NCBI RefSeq assembly: GCF_900182915.1
Contig: NZ_FXUG01000015.1
Span: 121,760-185,759, forward strand
Length of the DNA: 64,000 bases
From: Neorhodopirellula lusitana
GTDB lineage: Bacteria > Planctomycetota > Planctomycetia > Pirellulales > Pirellulaceae
Direction: 5' to 3'
Shown here: piece by piece, positions 9,001-16,566 of the stretch
Layout: each line of letters opens with the position of its first letter
Position numbering within the stretch: the first letter of the stretch is position 1
The notes under the pieces: model-generated
The model's input: the letters and a program-made list of their open reading frames with translations, nothing else
Told to the model about the DNA's origin: nothing
Databases searched by the model: none
Position numbers and translations under genes: made by a program

Positions 9001-11257
9001 TGCTTGTGCCAGTTTGCTTGGCTATGCCAGCCCTGATGAACTGATCGGTTGCCAGATGCACGATCTGATCCATCACACTCGAACCGATGGATCGAAGTGT
9101 CCGAACGAGGAATGTCGCATCTACCACGCGTACCGCAACGGCGAACAGGTCCATATTGACGACGAACGCTTTTGGCGAGCCGACGGCACGTCGTTCGACG
9201 TTGATTATTGGTCGTATCCACAAGTGCTTGACGGTGATACGGTCGGCTGTGTCGTCACGTTCTTAGACATTACTGACCGGAAACAACGCGAGTTGGCTCT
9301 TGCCGAGCGAGAGGCGCACCTTCGTCGTGTCATTAACAATCAACTTGGATTGGTTGGTGTGATCGACCGCGAGGGCACCCTTTTGGAAGTCGATGAACGC
9401 TCGCTCGAGATCGCCCACACTCGTCGTGAAGAAGTCGTCGGCAAACATTTTGCCGACGCACCCTGGTGGGGCTACGATCCCGAGGTTGCCGAAGGGATGC
9501 GCCAGGCGATGAATCGTGCTTTGGCGGGGGAAGTTGTGCGTTACGACGTATCGCTATTCGCACATGGGGAAGAAGGTGTCTTGATTGACTTCATGATCGC
9601 CCCCGTCAAGAACGATGCGGGCGAAGTGGAATACCTGATCCCGTCGGGTGTCGACATTCGTGATCGTGCTGCTTATGAAAGGTCGTTAAAGGAGACCTCG
9701 CGGCGAATGGAGATGGCATTGCGTGCCGGTGGCATGGCCGCCTGGGAGTGGACACCCGAAAAAAGCATTTGGACAGAGAGACTCTACGAGATGCTTGGCA
9801 TCGAATCGGACCGGGAAGCCAGTAGCGAACTGTTTTTCTCGCTTGTGCATCCCGATGACCTTCATGGCCTGACAGAGCATTGGCAGTCTGCGATTGATGG
9901 CGGCGACACTTACGATATCGAGTTTCGCATCATTCGAACCGACGGTCAGATTCGGTGGATGCATGGTATGGGGGAAGTGGTTCGTGACGATGCTGGAAAC
10001 GTCGTGCGTATGTATGGCGTTAATTGGGATTCAACGAAAGAGCATGAACAAGCGGATGTATTACGCGAAAGCGAGAAGCTTGCGCAGATAGCGAATAGAT
10101 CCAAAAGCGAGTTTCTGGCGAACATGTCACACGAAATTCGTACTCCCATGACGGCGATTCTTGGCTATTCGGAGTTGTTGAGAGAGTTGGTCGATGCAGA
10201 GGAGGCGAAGCAGTATTTGCAGACGATTCGGCGCAACGGCGATTACCTGCTGGACATCATCAACGATATTTTGGACCTTTCGAAAATCGAAGCGGATAAG
10301 TTTGAAGTGGACCGCGAACGCTTTGATCCGAGACGCGTGATCGAAGACGTCCGAAGTATCATGGAAGTCCGGGCCTCCGAAAATGGTCTGACTTTAGAGG
10401 TTGAATATCTCGGCAAGCTGCCCCAGTTCATTGAGTCGGACGCCAAACGGCTGAAGCAAATTCTGATCAACTTGGTTGGTAACGCGGTCAAGTTCACGCG
10501 AGAGGGCCGCGTGAGCATTCGAACGCGTTTTGAACCTGCCACCCATCTATTGCATTTTGATGTCATCGACACGGGCATCGGCATGTCTCAAGAGCAGCAA
10601 GATCGGTTGTTCAAACCGTTTTCACAGGGCGATTCAAGCGTCTCGCGGCACTTTGGCGGCACGGGATTGGGGTTAGCAATCAGCAAACGGCTTGCGGAGA
10701 TGCTAGGCGGTGAGATTACGGCCAGCAGCACTGTCGATGTCGGCAGTACGTTCACCGTCACGATAGCGACCGGAGACGCTGCGGATGAACCGCTGGTTGC
10801 TACTTCAAACCGGGATGTTCAGGAGGAATCTTCGCAGGTCACTTTGTCCCAGAGTCAAAATGAAATCGACGGCAAGGTGGTCGCCTTGAACTGTCTCGTC
10901 TTGATCGTCGACGACCGCCGCGACATTCGATTTCTTAGCAGAAGCATTCTGACCAAAGCGGGCGCCAGGGTCGAGGAATGCGAAGACGGCCTACTTGCCG
11001 TGGAACATATTGAGCGGGCGATTGATGCAAACCAACTACCGGATCTCATTCTGTTGGACATGCAAATGCCCAACCTTGACGGGTACCAAACGGCGCGGCA
11101 GTTACGGGAACGTGGTTATCTTGGCCCGATCATCGCGCTGACCGCCGACGCGATGCAAGGCAACATGAACGAGTGTCTTCAAGCGGGTTGCAACGATTAC
11201 CTCAGTAAACCAATCGACTCCCAGCGTATGTTGCAGTTGATCGCTCAAATGACCTGA
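6053..11257 (+). CDS. CheB-CheR-multi-PAS hybrid histidine kinase with C-terminal receiver
   Basis: 1734 residues in one chain. Order: CheB methylesterase (about 10-190; GASAGG with S18, VQHLDP, SGAGSDG), CheR methyltransferase (about 205-480; SAM site VAGCSTGQEAYS near 312), a PAS-like region (about 515-610), a coiled coil (about 650-710; repeated ANEEL/SNEEL), then five PAS/PAC units at about 712-815, 825-945, 957-1075, 1085-1205 and 1213-1335. HisKA follows with H1360 (NMSHEIRTPM), then HATPase_c (NLVGNAVKF, DTGIGM, GGTGLGLAIS) and a receiver with phosphoacceptor D1669 (LLDMQMPNLDG) and SKPID. The CheB and CheR active sites look intact. No transmembrane segment is apparent, so it is probably a cytoplasmic sensor. 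CheB/CheR-PAS kinases are known in many phyla, but their methylation targets are mostly undefined. It stands alone, with no che genes beside it. Confidence 0.95.
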   Translation: MSEKNQSNQTLVVGVGASAGGLEAFQELLKHLGPSSRLAVVFVQHLDPSSGSLLEELLSAATPMPVIELAGRQKLKAGNVYIAPAKQYVEMKNGAARPIVPDADQSPLGAIDHFFHSLAADQGDRAIAVVLSGAGSDGTVGLKAISDAGGLTFAQDAATAKFDSMPRSAATTGVADHVCRPSEIATELLRYAEHLSEFGGNDVIVKVHKQIGEAIPRITKHLLAATEHNFQHYKITTLTRRIQRRMQILKIATASEYLIYLESDHDEAHALFRELLIGVTAFFRDPEAFDALRSSVLPGIFDNKGPDDIVRIWVAGCSTGQEAYSMAILCHEYCGTLENAPQFQIFATDIDERALQIARAGIYPSGIEEQVSPERLKAHFVKRGKRYQVTNSIREHVLFSKHNLVSDPPFSRQDIISCRNLLIYLGAHLQEKLIPLFHYALRPSGFLFLGPSETISSHGELFRALDSKFRISQRKGTATGSLNTLVLRAGEDKPIRLNATQPDDTVDLNGIRQRILLDEFAPKAVIIDQSGQVLNASDGVAKYLAVSGGDFQNNIVKMAMSGLRIGLRAAINEATKTRRKVTHGNLSIRDDECIQRVMLSVQPMPQLGEQSELMLVVFHDVGEPIRREEDDTVPESQRTGDQDADAIIAQMERELETTRSDLEHTMQDMEAANEELKSSNEELLSMNEELQSANEELETSKEEIRSSGDAVARAHDDLENLLRSSRIATIFLDDNLNIRSFTPAATEIYGLIPTDVGRPLTQIVPSVISMPPLPSPESLHDGNVDKPTVVTEAGRSFIRRVLPYQSNASGSSGMVVTFIDVTELQESEARFRATFDNAAVGIAHVGLDGRWTSANARFCEIVGYDIDALLQIRFQEITHPDEVDEDVAEKEKLLTGEIDHYVMEKRYLRSDGEYIWVRLTVSLLHSPTGDPAHFISVIEDISEQKRFTRQLVEREAMLASLMSSTAEGIYGIDLDGNCTFANHACASLLGYASPDELIGCQMHDLIHHTRTDGSKCPNEECRIYHAYRNGEQVHIDDERFWRADGTSFDVDYWSYPQVLDGDTVGCVVTFLDITDRKQRELALAEREAHLRRVINNQLGLVGVIDREGTLLEVDERSLEIAHTRREEVVGKHFADAPWWGYDPEVAEGMRQAMNRALAGEVVRYDVSLFAHGEEGVLIDFMIAPVKNDAGEVEYLIPSGVDIRDRAAYERSLKETSRRMEMALRAGGMAAWEWTPEKSIWTERLYEMLGIESDREASSELFFSLVHPDDLHGLTEHWQSAIDGGDTYDIEFRIIRTDGQIRWMHGMGEVVRDDAGNVVRMYGVNWDSTKEHEQADVLRESEKLAQIANRSKSEFLANMSHEIRTPMTAILGYSELLRELVDAEEAKQYLQTIRRNGDYLLDIINDILDLSKIEADKFEVDRERFDPRRVIEDVRSIMEVRASENGLTLEVEYLGKLPQFIESDAKRLKQILINLVGNAVKFTREGRVSIRTRFEPATHLLHFDVIDTGIGMSQEQQDRLFKPFSQGDSSVSRHFGGTGLGLAISKRLAEMLGGEITASSTVDVGSTFTVTIATGDAADEPLVATSNRDVQEESSQVTLSQSQNEIDGKVVALNCLVLIVDDRRDIRFLSRSILTKAGARVEECEDGLLAVEHIERAIDANQLPDLILLDMQMPNLDGYQTARQLRERGYLGPIIALTADAMQGNMNECLQAGCNDYLSKPIDSQRMLQLIAQMT

Positions 11258-11379
11258 TGCTTGGGTTTGACGGATTGGCGATCAAAACTTATCCCAGGCC
11301 GGCCGAGTCTTGTTAGTGGTACGTGATTCGCACTTTGCTTTTGTGTAGGACACATCCATGACCACACAAGAGAATCGAC

Positions 11380-12795
11380 ATGTTTGTACTCGAGACCTTT
11401 TTGACCGAGGGAATCGCACAACTCTCATACTTGCTTGGTGACACCGCTTCAGGGCGTGCGGCAGTGATCGACCCACGGACGGATGTTGAAGTTTATGAGC
11501 GTCTCGCACGTAAACATGGCGTGTCGATCACACATGTCTTCGAGACTCACATCCATGCTGATTTTGTTTCGGGCAGTCGGTCGCTAGCGGAACGCGTCGG
11601 TACGGCAACGATCTATCTTAGCGGCGAGCAAGCAGCCTACGAATTCACTGCTGAGTCGGTGGCTGATGGTCAAACGTTTGACTTCGGATCGTTCAGCTTG
11701 GTCGCTCGCCATACACCGGGGCACACTCCCGAGCACTTGTCGTATGTGCTAAACGAAGCCAAACATCCGGATCAGCCTTGGGCTGTTTTCACGGGAGACT
11801 CACTGTTTGTAGGTTCGGCGGGAAGGCCCGACTTGCTTGGTTCGGGCCAAGCGGTCGAACTCGCCAAGTCACTCTACGACACGCTCTATGATTTCTATCT
11901 CAAGCTGGAAGACTACGTCACTGTCTTTCCGGGCCACGGTGCGGGGTCAGCGTGTGGTGCTGATATCGGCGACCGGCTCACCAGCACGATCGGGTACGAA
12001 CGACGAACCAACAAGTTCTTGTCATTTCCAGGCTTCGATGCGTTTCGTCAGTTCGTGATTGACGACGCGCCGCCGGTGCCCTGGCATTATCCCGAATTGA
12101 AGAAGGTGAATGCAGCGGGCCCAGCCATCATGGAGCGTATGCCGACGATTCCAGCACTGCCGCCTCACGAGTTCCGCAACGTTTCTCGTGAGTCTGGCGT
12201 GACGACCATCGATACGCGTTCGATGACATCGTTTGGTGGCGGGCATGTGCCTGGCGCGATCAACATTGGGGATCGCCCCGAGATGTCAGCTTGGGTGGGC
12301 CAAATGTTCGACTTGGATCAGCGACTCTTGCTGGTCGTCGACGATGACACTGATGTCGAGCAAATCCAGCGATTGGTCGTGCGTAGCGGGCACACCGAAT
12401 TCGCTGGCTATCTCGCCGGCGGAATGAAGGCATGGGAAATGGCGGGAATGCCTATGGGACGGCTGGAGCAAATTCCGGTACACGAACTTCGCGAATACCA
12501 AAACACAGGAACGGGGCCGACCATCCTCGATGTGCGCTCACCTGATGAATGGGAGGCCGGACATGTCCCCGGCGCTGACCATCATTTTGTCGCCGACATG
12601 CGTGACCGCATCCTGGGCTTGGATAAGGAACAACACTACGCAACATATTGTGCGAGCGGTTACCGAGCGAGTATCGCATCAAGTCTGATGAAGTCACGTG
12701 GATTCCAATACGTTTCCAACGTGCCCGGCAGTTGGAGTGCGTGGACCGCCGAAGGCTATCCTGTTGATTCAGAAAAAGAGGTGAATCATGTATGA
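11380..12795 (+). CDS. MBL-fold persulfide dioxygenase-like protein fused to two rhodanese domains
   Basis: 471 residues. Residues 1 to about 250 form a metallo-beta-lactamase fold with ETHIHADFVSG (H57, H59, D61), HTPGHTPEH, FTGDSLFVG and FPGHGAG, the ligand set of ETHE1/sulfur dioxygenase and related hydrolases. A first rhodanese-like domain (about 265-365) lacks the active cysteine. The second (about 370-471) keeps it, C424 in YCASGYRAS. ETHE1-rhodanese fusions oxidise glutathione persulfide and pass sulfane sulfur. The next gene overlaps its end by 8 bp, and the two YeeE-type genes form an operon with it, which supports a role in thiosulfate or persulfide handling. A general thiol hydrolase function is the alternative. 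Confidence 0.9.
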   Translation: MFVLETFLTEGIAQLSYLLGDTASGRAAVIDPRTDVEVYERLARKHGVSITHVFETHIHADFVSGSRSLAERVGTATIYLSGEQAAYEFTAESVADGQTFDFGSFSLVARHTPGHTPEHLSYVLNEAKHPDQPWAVFTGDSLFVGSAGRPDLLGSGQAVELAKSLYDTLYDFYLKLEDYVTVFPGHGAGSACGADIGDRLTSTIGYERRTNKFLSFPGFDAFRQFVIDDAPPVPWHYPELKKVNAAGPAIMERMPTIPALPPHEFRNVSRESGVTTIDTRSMTSFGGGHVPGAINIGDRPEMSAWVGQMFDLDQRLLLVVDDDTDVEQIQRLVVRSGHTEFAGYLAGGMKAWEMAGMPMGRLEQIPVHELREYQNTGTGPTILDVRSPDEWEAGHVPGADHHFVADMRDRILGLDKEQHYATYCASGYRASIASSLMKSRGFQYVSNVPGSWSAWTAEGYPVDSEKEVNHV

Positions 12796-13348
12796 GTTCA
12801 CTAGGTCAATTCAGCTTTTAGCCGACGTGGATCCACTGCAGTATCCCGGTCCGGCTTGGTCGCCCTACGTCGTCGGCGGATTGATTGGTTTGCTGTCGAT
12901 GCTAACGTTCTATTTTTCGAATAAGCCACTGGGCGCATCGACCGCGTACGCACGGGTTGCCGGGCTGATTGGCTTGCAGGTGGCTCCCAGGCACACACGG
13001 TCACTGCATTACTTCAGGGACAACCCACCCAAGATTGGCTGGGAATTGATGCTGGTGTTGTCGGCGATCGCGGGTGCTTTTCTTTCGGCTTGGACAGGCG
13101 GCGAATTGACCGGCAAATTCCTACCAGTGATGTGGCAAGACCGCTTCGGTGCTGACAGTCATTTGCTGCGTGCGGCCGTCGCGTTCGCTGGCGGTCTGTT
13201 GATGGCCTTCGGAGCGAGAATGGCAGGAGGCTGCACTAGCGGGCACGGGATCAGTGGCACGTTGCAGCTTGCAATCGGTTCGTGGGTATCCGCGATTTGC
13301 TTTTTCATCGGCGGCATTATCGCTGCGATGTTGATGTACTCAATGTAG
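12788..13348 (+). CDS. YeeE/YedE family transporter, N-terminal half
   Basis: 186 residues with about five hydrophobic helices and the family signature GARMAGGCTSGHGISG at about 141-156. Full-length YeeE/TsuA thiosulfate transporters contain this motif twice with a second cysteine motif; here the two halves are separate genes (the other starts at 13454). The ATG overlaps the stop of the MBL/rhodanese gene by 8 bp, implying translational coupling. The conserved cysteine in GGCTSGHG is the kind used to relay thiosulfate. Inner membrane protein; sulfur compound uptake is inferred from family and operon. Confidence 0.88.
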   Translation: MYEFTRSIQLLADVDPLQYPGPAWSPYVVGGLIGLLSMLTFYFSNKPLGASTAYARVAGLIGLQVAPRHTRSLHYFRDNPPKIGWELMLVLSAIAGAFLSAWTGGELTGKFLPVMWQDRFGADSHLLRAAVAFAGGLLMAFGARMAGGCTSGHGISGTLQLAIGSWVSAICFFIGGIIAAMLMYSM

Positions 13349-13453
13349 CGAGAGTGGCAGAGGAGGCTTCACTTCGCATGTTGCTGGTAGCGGACGAAGC
13401 CGCCCATTCTCTCCTTATTCCGTTCACGTTTCACCGTTCACAAGGACATCGAG

Positions 13454-14026
13454 ATGTCATTCCTTAATCGAGCAACGCGGCCCAAAGTCTCCTCAGCAAA
13501 ACAGCTGGCCATGGGATTGGTGTTCGGTGTTGTCTTCGGCTTTCTGCTGCAAAAGGGTGGTGTCGCCAAGTTCCACGTGTTAATCGGTCAACTCATGTTG
13601 GTCGATTACACCGTGGTGAAGGTCATGCTATCGGCTGTCATCGTCGGCGCTCTCGGAATTCACTTCATGCACCGTGCGGGTTTAGTGGAACTCCATATCA
13701 AACCAACTCGTTACGCCTCCAATATCATTGGTGGCCTCATGTTTGGAATTGGGTTTGCACTTTCGGCGTATTGTCCTGGCACGGGCGCAGCAGCGCTTGG
13801 GCAGGGGAACTTTGATGCGATTGCAATGATGCTGGGCATGGTCGTTGGATCCTATGGTTTCGCCGAGATGTCGGGCTGGATCAGCCGGCGCGTCGATCCG
13901 ATTGGTTACCGCGGGAACCTAACACTGCACGACGTTTTGCCGATGAATCGAACAGTCGTCACGCTTGGAAGCGTTGCGGTTCTTGTCATCGTCCTGGTCG
14001 TTATCGAATCACTGGCTGTCCGTTAA
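13454..14026 (+). CDS. YeeE/YedE family transporter, C-terminal half
   Basis: 190 residues, four to five transmembrane helices, with the second family motif FALSAYCPGTGAAALGQG at about 101-118 containing the conserved cysteine. It follows the first half by 105 bp; AAGGAC before the ATG serves as a ribosome site. It presumably pairs with the preceding protein to make a complete sulfur transporter. The 105-bp gap contains a remnant-like open frame but no recognisable gene. Start chosen at the ATG opening MSFLNRATRPK. Confidence 0.88.
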   Translation: MSFLNRATRPKVSSAKQLAMGLVFGVVFGFLLQKGGVAKFHVLIGQLMLVDYTVVKVMLSAVIVGALGIHFMHRAGLVELHIKPTRYASNIIGGLMFGIGFALSAYCPGTGAAALGQGNFDAIAMMLGMVVGSYGFAEMSGWISRRVDPIGYRGNLTLHDVLPMNRTVVTLGSVAVLVIVLVVIESLAVR

Positions 14027-14060
14027 ACAATCCCTTTCCTAGTTTTGGAGAATGAGAGAG

Positions 14061-14375
14061 ATGAGTAAAAACCAAGTATGCATCGACGCTTGTCAAAGGT
14101 GCGCAATTGCTTGTGAGCAGTGTCTTACTGCCATGATCGACAAGGACAGTGACAATGATTGCCCGCACTGCTGTCGCGAGTGCATCGACCTCTGTCTTTT
14201 GTGCGCCCAAGCGATGGCTCGTGACAGTCGCTTCGCAGAGGCGATCTGCGAATTGTGTGCGGAGGCTTGTGAGTGGTGCGCCCAGCAATGTGGTGCGCAC
14301 GACCATGATCATTGCCAAGCTTGCGCCAAAGCGTGTCGCGAATGCGTGGACACTTGCCGAGCAATGGCAGCATAG
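14061..14375 (+). CDS. Cys-rich four-helix copper-storage-like protein (DUF326/Csp family)
   Basis: About 104 residues, roughly one in six cysteine, arranged as CxxC(A/x)xxC motifs along four predicted helices (CIDACQRCAIACEQC, CPHCCRECIDLC, CELCAEACEWCAQQC, CQACAKACRECVDTC). This pattern is that of the Csp copper-storage proteins and the DUF326 group, where cysteines line a helix bundle and bind many Cu(I) ions. No signal peptide is seen, so it would be cytosolic (Csp3-like). An ATG nine bases upstream (14052) is possible, but GGAG then sits only one base away; the ATG at 14061 has normal spacing. It directly follows the sulfur transporter genes by 34 bp and is probably in their transcript. 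Confidence 0.87.
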   Translation: MSKNQVCIDACQRCAIACEQCLTAMIDKDSDNDCPHCCRECIDLCLLCAQAMARDSRFAEAICELCAEACEWCAQQCGAHDHDHCQACAKACRECVDTCRAMAA

Positions 14376-14397
14376 AGCAGAACTGTTCTTCGACGAT

Positions 14398-15219
14398 TCA
14401 GCTTCGCAGGAATTCGAGCAAGTCTTCTAGCAACTGATCCCGATGAGTAGCGAAAAGCCCGTGCGGTGCGCCGTCGTATTCCTTCAGTGTCGACGACTTG
14501 ATGGCTTTCGCGGCCGGGCGACCGCTCGCGTCAATCGGTACGGTTGCATCCGCGGTTCCGTGGACGACCAACGTGGGAACATTTACGGCGGCTAAATCGG
14601 GGCGGAAATCGGTGGTCGCGAAAGAGTTTGCGCAGGCAAGTGTGGCTTTCAAGCTCGCTTGCATCGCAACGCTGCGGGTCCAATGAAGATACTCCTCGCT
14701 GACAGGATGCGACATTAAGCCAACCCCGAAAAAGTCTTTGAAGAAGTCGGCGAAGAATTTAGGCCGATCGGCCAGCAGAGCTTCGCTCATTCCGTCAAAA
14801 ACGGACTGGTCGACTCCGTTTGGATTGTCGTTCGTTTTCAGCATGTACGGCACAACCGAGGAAATTAGTCCGCATTGTTGAACGTGCCGGCCAGCGTGTC
14901 GTGACATGTAACGGGCAACTTCTCCGCCGCCCATCGAAAAACCGATGATCGAGGCATCTTTCACCTCCATCGCTGTCATCACATCGCTCAGGTCGTCCGA
15001 TAGCGAGTCATAGTCGTAGTCACCAAACGGTTGATCGGATCGGCCGAAGCCTCGGCGGTCGTAAGCGACGACACGAAAGCCAGCGTCAGCGATTTGCATG
15101 GCGTGGTAGTCCCAGCTGTCCGCTGACAGGGGCCAACCGTGAATCAATACGACTGGCCGACCGCTTCCCCAATTCTTGACGTACAAACCGTGTCCATCTC
15201 GGGTTGGAATCATAGTCAT
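14398..15219 (-). CDS. Alpha/beta hydrolase, non-haem chloroperoxidase-like
   Basis: 273 residues, a complete alpha/beta-hydrolase fold. Oxyanion segment LIHGWPLSADSW, nucleophile S95 in GFSMGG, acid D224 in HGTADATVP and H253 in GAPHGL. This matches the cofactor-free haloperoxidase/esterase group (arylesterase, chloroperoxidase). No signal peptide, so cytoplasmic. The ATG is preceded by AGGAG with a 7-nt gap. It ends 22 bp from the end of the convergent Csp-like gene. Members hydrolyse esters or form peracids; the natural substrate is unknown. Confidence 0.92.
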   Translation of the reverse strand: MTMIPTRDGHGLYVKNWGSGRPVVLIHGWPLSADSWDYHAMQIADAGFRVVAYDRRGFGRSDQPFGDYDYDSLSDDLSDVMTAMEVKDASIIGFSMGGGEVARYMSRHAGRHVQQCGLISSVVPYMLKTNDNPNGVDQSVFDGMSEALLADRPKFFADFFKDFFGVGLMSHPVSEEYLHWTRSVAMQASLKATLACANSFATTDFRPDLAAVNVPTLVVHGTADATVPIDASGRPAAKAIKSSTLKEYDGAPHGLFATHRDQLLEDLLEFLRS

Positions 15220-15673
15220 CTAATTGCTCCTGTTCGGTTGGGAATCATGTAATGACACCTTGAAGAGCAACTCCCATTCCATAATCAAGCGACTGGAGGC
15301 TTGGTCTTCAGCGGTGAGTTTGGACTCTCGTAGTGGGATTCACGTACGGCGGATTCCGGCACGTTGGGGCGTTTGCGAAAGCAATTAAGAATTAATGTTC
15401 GGCGTGTGAACTTCCTGGTCGTTCGCTTCAGTGTTGTGACAATTGCGTGTAGCCATGCGGGATTTCGGTCAAACTGCATCGATTCCTGTTCGCGGTTTCA
15501 AAAAATCGGAAACGGCGAATAGGGATCGCGTATAACGGAAGAGCCTTTCGTGAGTGGCAACCTTGCATGTCGTTCGAGCCGCTCGCTTGTGCATGTCCGA
15601 CCTTTCCGGTGCAGACACACTGAGTCGCGTGGGTTTGGTCTTGGTGCTTCATACGGTATTAGGAAAGAAAACC
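15220..15673. other. Intergenic region carrying a dispersed repeat
   Basis: About 450 bp between divergent genes. Its centre is copy B of the GFRS-type repeat described at 15409-15597; the remainder holds the two divergent promoter regions, with no clear motifs. Confidence 0.5.
15409..15597 (+). repeat. Dispersed repeat, copy B (GFRS-type)
   Basis: Aligned with 2183-2362 in the same orientation. Its conserved reading frame gives GFRSNCIDSCSRFQKIGNGE and then TAG, against GFRSDCI and a TAG at the matching place in copy A. Here the frame is open upstream without a credible start, so it is not called as a gene. It ends about 75 bp before the secreted rhodanese gene. Confidence 0.6.
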
Positions 15674-16294
15674 ATGATGTTTCGAATCGCTTTCATGCTT
15701 GGCTTGACGGTCGTCGTCACTTCGAGCCATGCGGAAACGGTCAGTGTTGCGAATCGGCAGGAACCCACGGTGAGTGTTCCAGCGAACGCGAAAATTCAGT
15801 TTGGTGGCTTTTTGGCTTTAGGGAAGGAGCTGGAAGGTTTTCGGGAAGCTCGTCGAGTCCCGATCGAGGTGTTCACGCGAATGGCTCAAGAACCGAATAC
15901 GATGATCTTGGATACAAGGTCGAAAGCGGCTTACGACAGTGTTCACATCGCGGGCGCGGTCCACCTGAACTTCTCGGACTTCACTGATCAAAAACTACAG
16001 AAGGTCATTCCGTCGAAGAAAACTCGCGTCTTGATCTACTGCAACAACAACTTCATTGACAGTGTGGGCAGTCCGACTGACAAGACGCAGGGTGAGGGAG
16101 TCGAAACTGATGATCAGGCGAAACGAGTCGTGCAGGGGATGCTCGACAAACGTCCAACGCTTGCTCTTAACATTCCGACCTTCATCAATCTGTACGGGTA
16201 TGGCTACCAGGACGTTTATGAGTTGGCGGATCGTTTGCGTGTTGACGATCCTCGAGTGAAGTTGGTCGGGCAAGCGATTACGGTCAATAAGTGA
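15674..16294 (+). CDS. Exported rhodanese-domain protein
   Basis: 206 residues. MMFRIAFMLGLTVVVTSSHA is a signal peptide cleaved after SHA. Residues about 60-200 are a rhodanese fold with MILDTRSKAAYDSVHIAGAVHL and a cysteine at the active-site position (C123 in IYCNNNF). The loop after it is longer than usual and carries a Gly/Asp/Glu-rich insertion. The frame extends upstream to 15554 but that part lies next to the repeat; the ATG at 15674 has AGGAAAG before it and starts the signal peptide. Likely periplasmic sulfur carrier, in keeping with the sulfur genes 2 kb upstream. Confidence 0.82.
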   Translation: MMFRIAFMLGLTVVVTSSHAETVSVANRQEPTVSVPANAKIQFGGFLALGKELEGFREARRVPIEVFTRMAQEPNTMILDTRSKAAYDSVHIAGAVHLNFSDFTDQKLQKVIPSKKTRVLIYCNNNFIDSVGSPTDKTQGEGVETDDQAKRVVQGMLDKRPTLALNIPTFINLYGYGYQDVYELADRLRVDDPRVKLVGQAITVNK

Positions 16295-16566
16295 TGGAAC
16301 GCAGCCCTCTTGGGACGCTGTATCATGTACGATGACATGCATGTTGTTTGTGGTGTCATCGCTGTGTTGGTGACTCACCTTTTGCCTTGGTGAGCAAGCA
16401 ACTACACAGTTGTTTTCCAGCAACAGTAGTGAACGAAAGTCTTGCCTTGTTGAGGCATCGCTTCGGTCCATTCGCTAAGTCTTTGCGGTTTACGAATTTG
16501 AGTCCCCATGTCCAGGCCCGTGTAACTCGGGTTTTCGCTGGAACCACTTTGAAGGAGTGATGTTTC

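Noticed and set aside
13282..13467. Open frame between the two YeeE halves
   Set aside because: Overlaps the end of the first half out of frame and has no recognisable content; more likely the relic of a gap than a gene.
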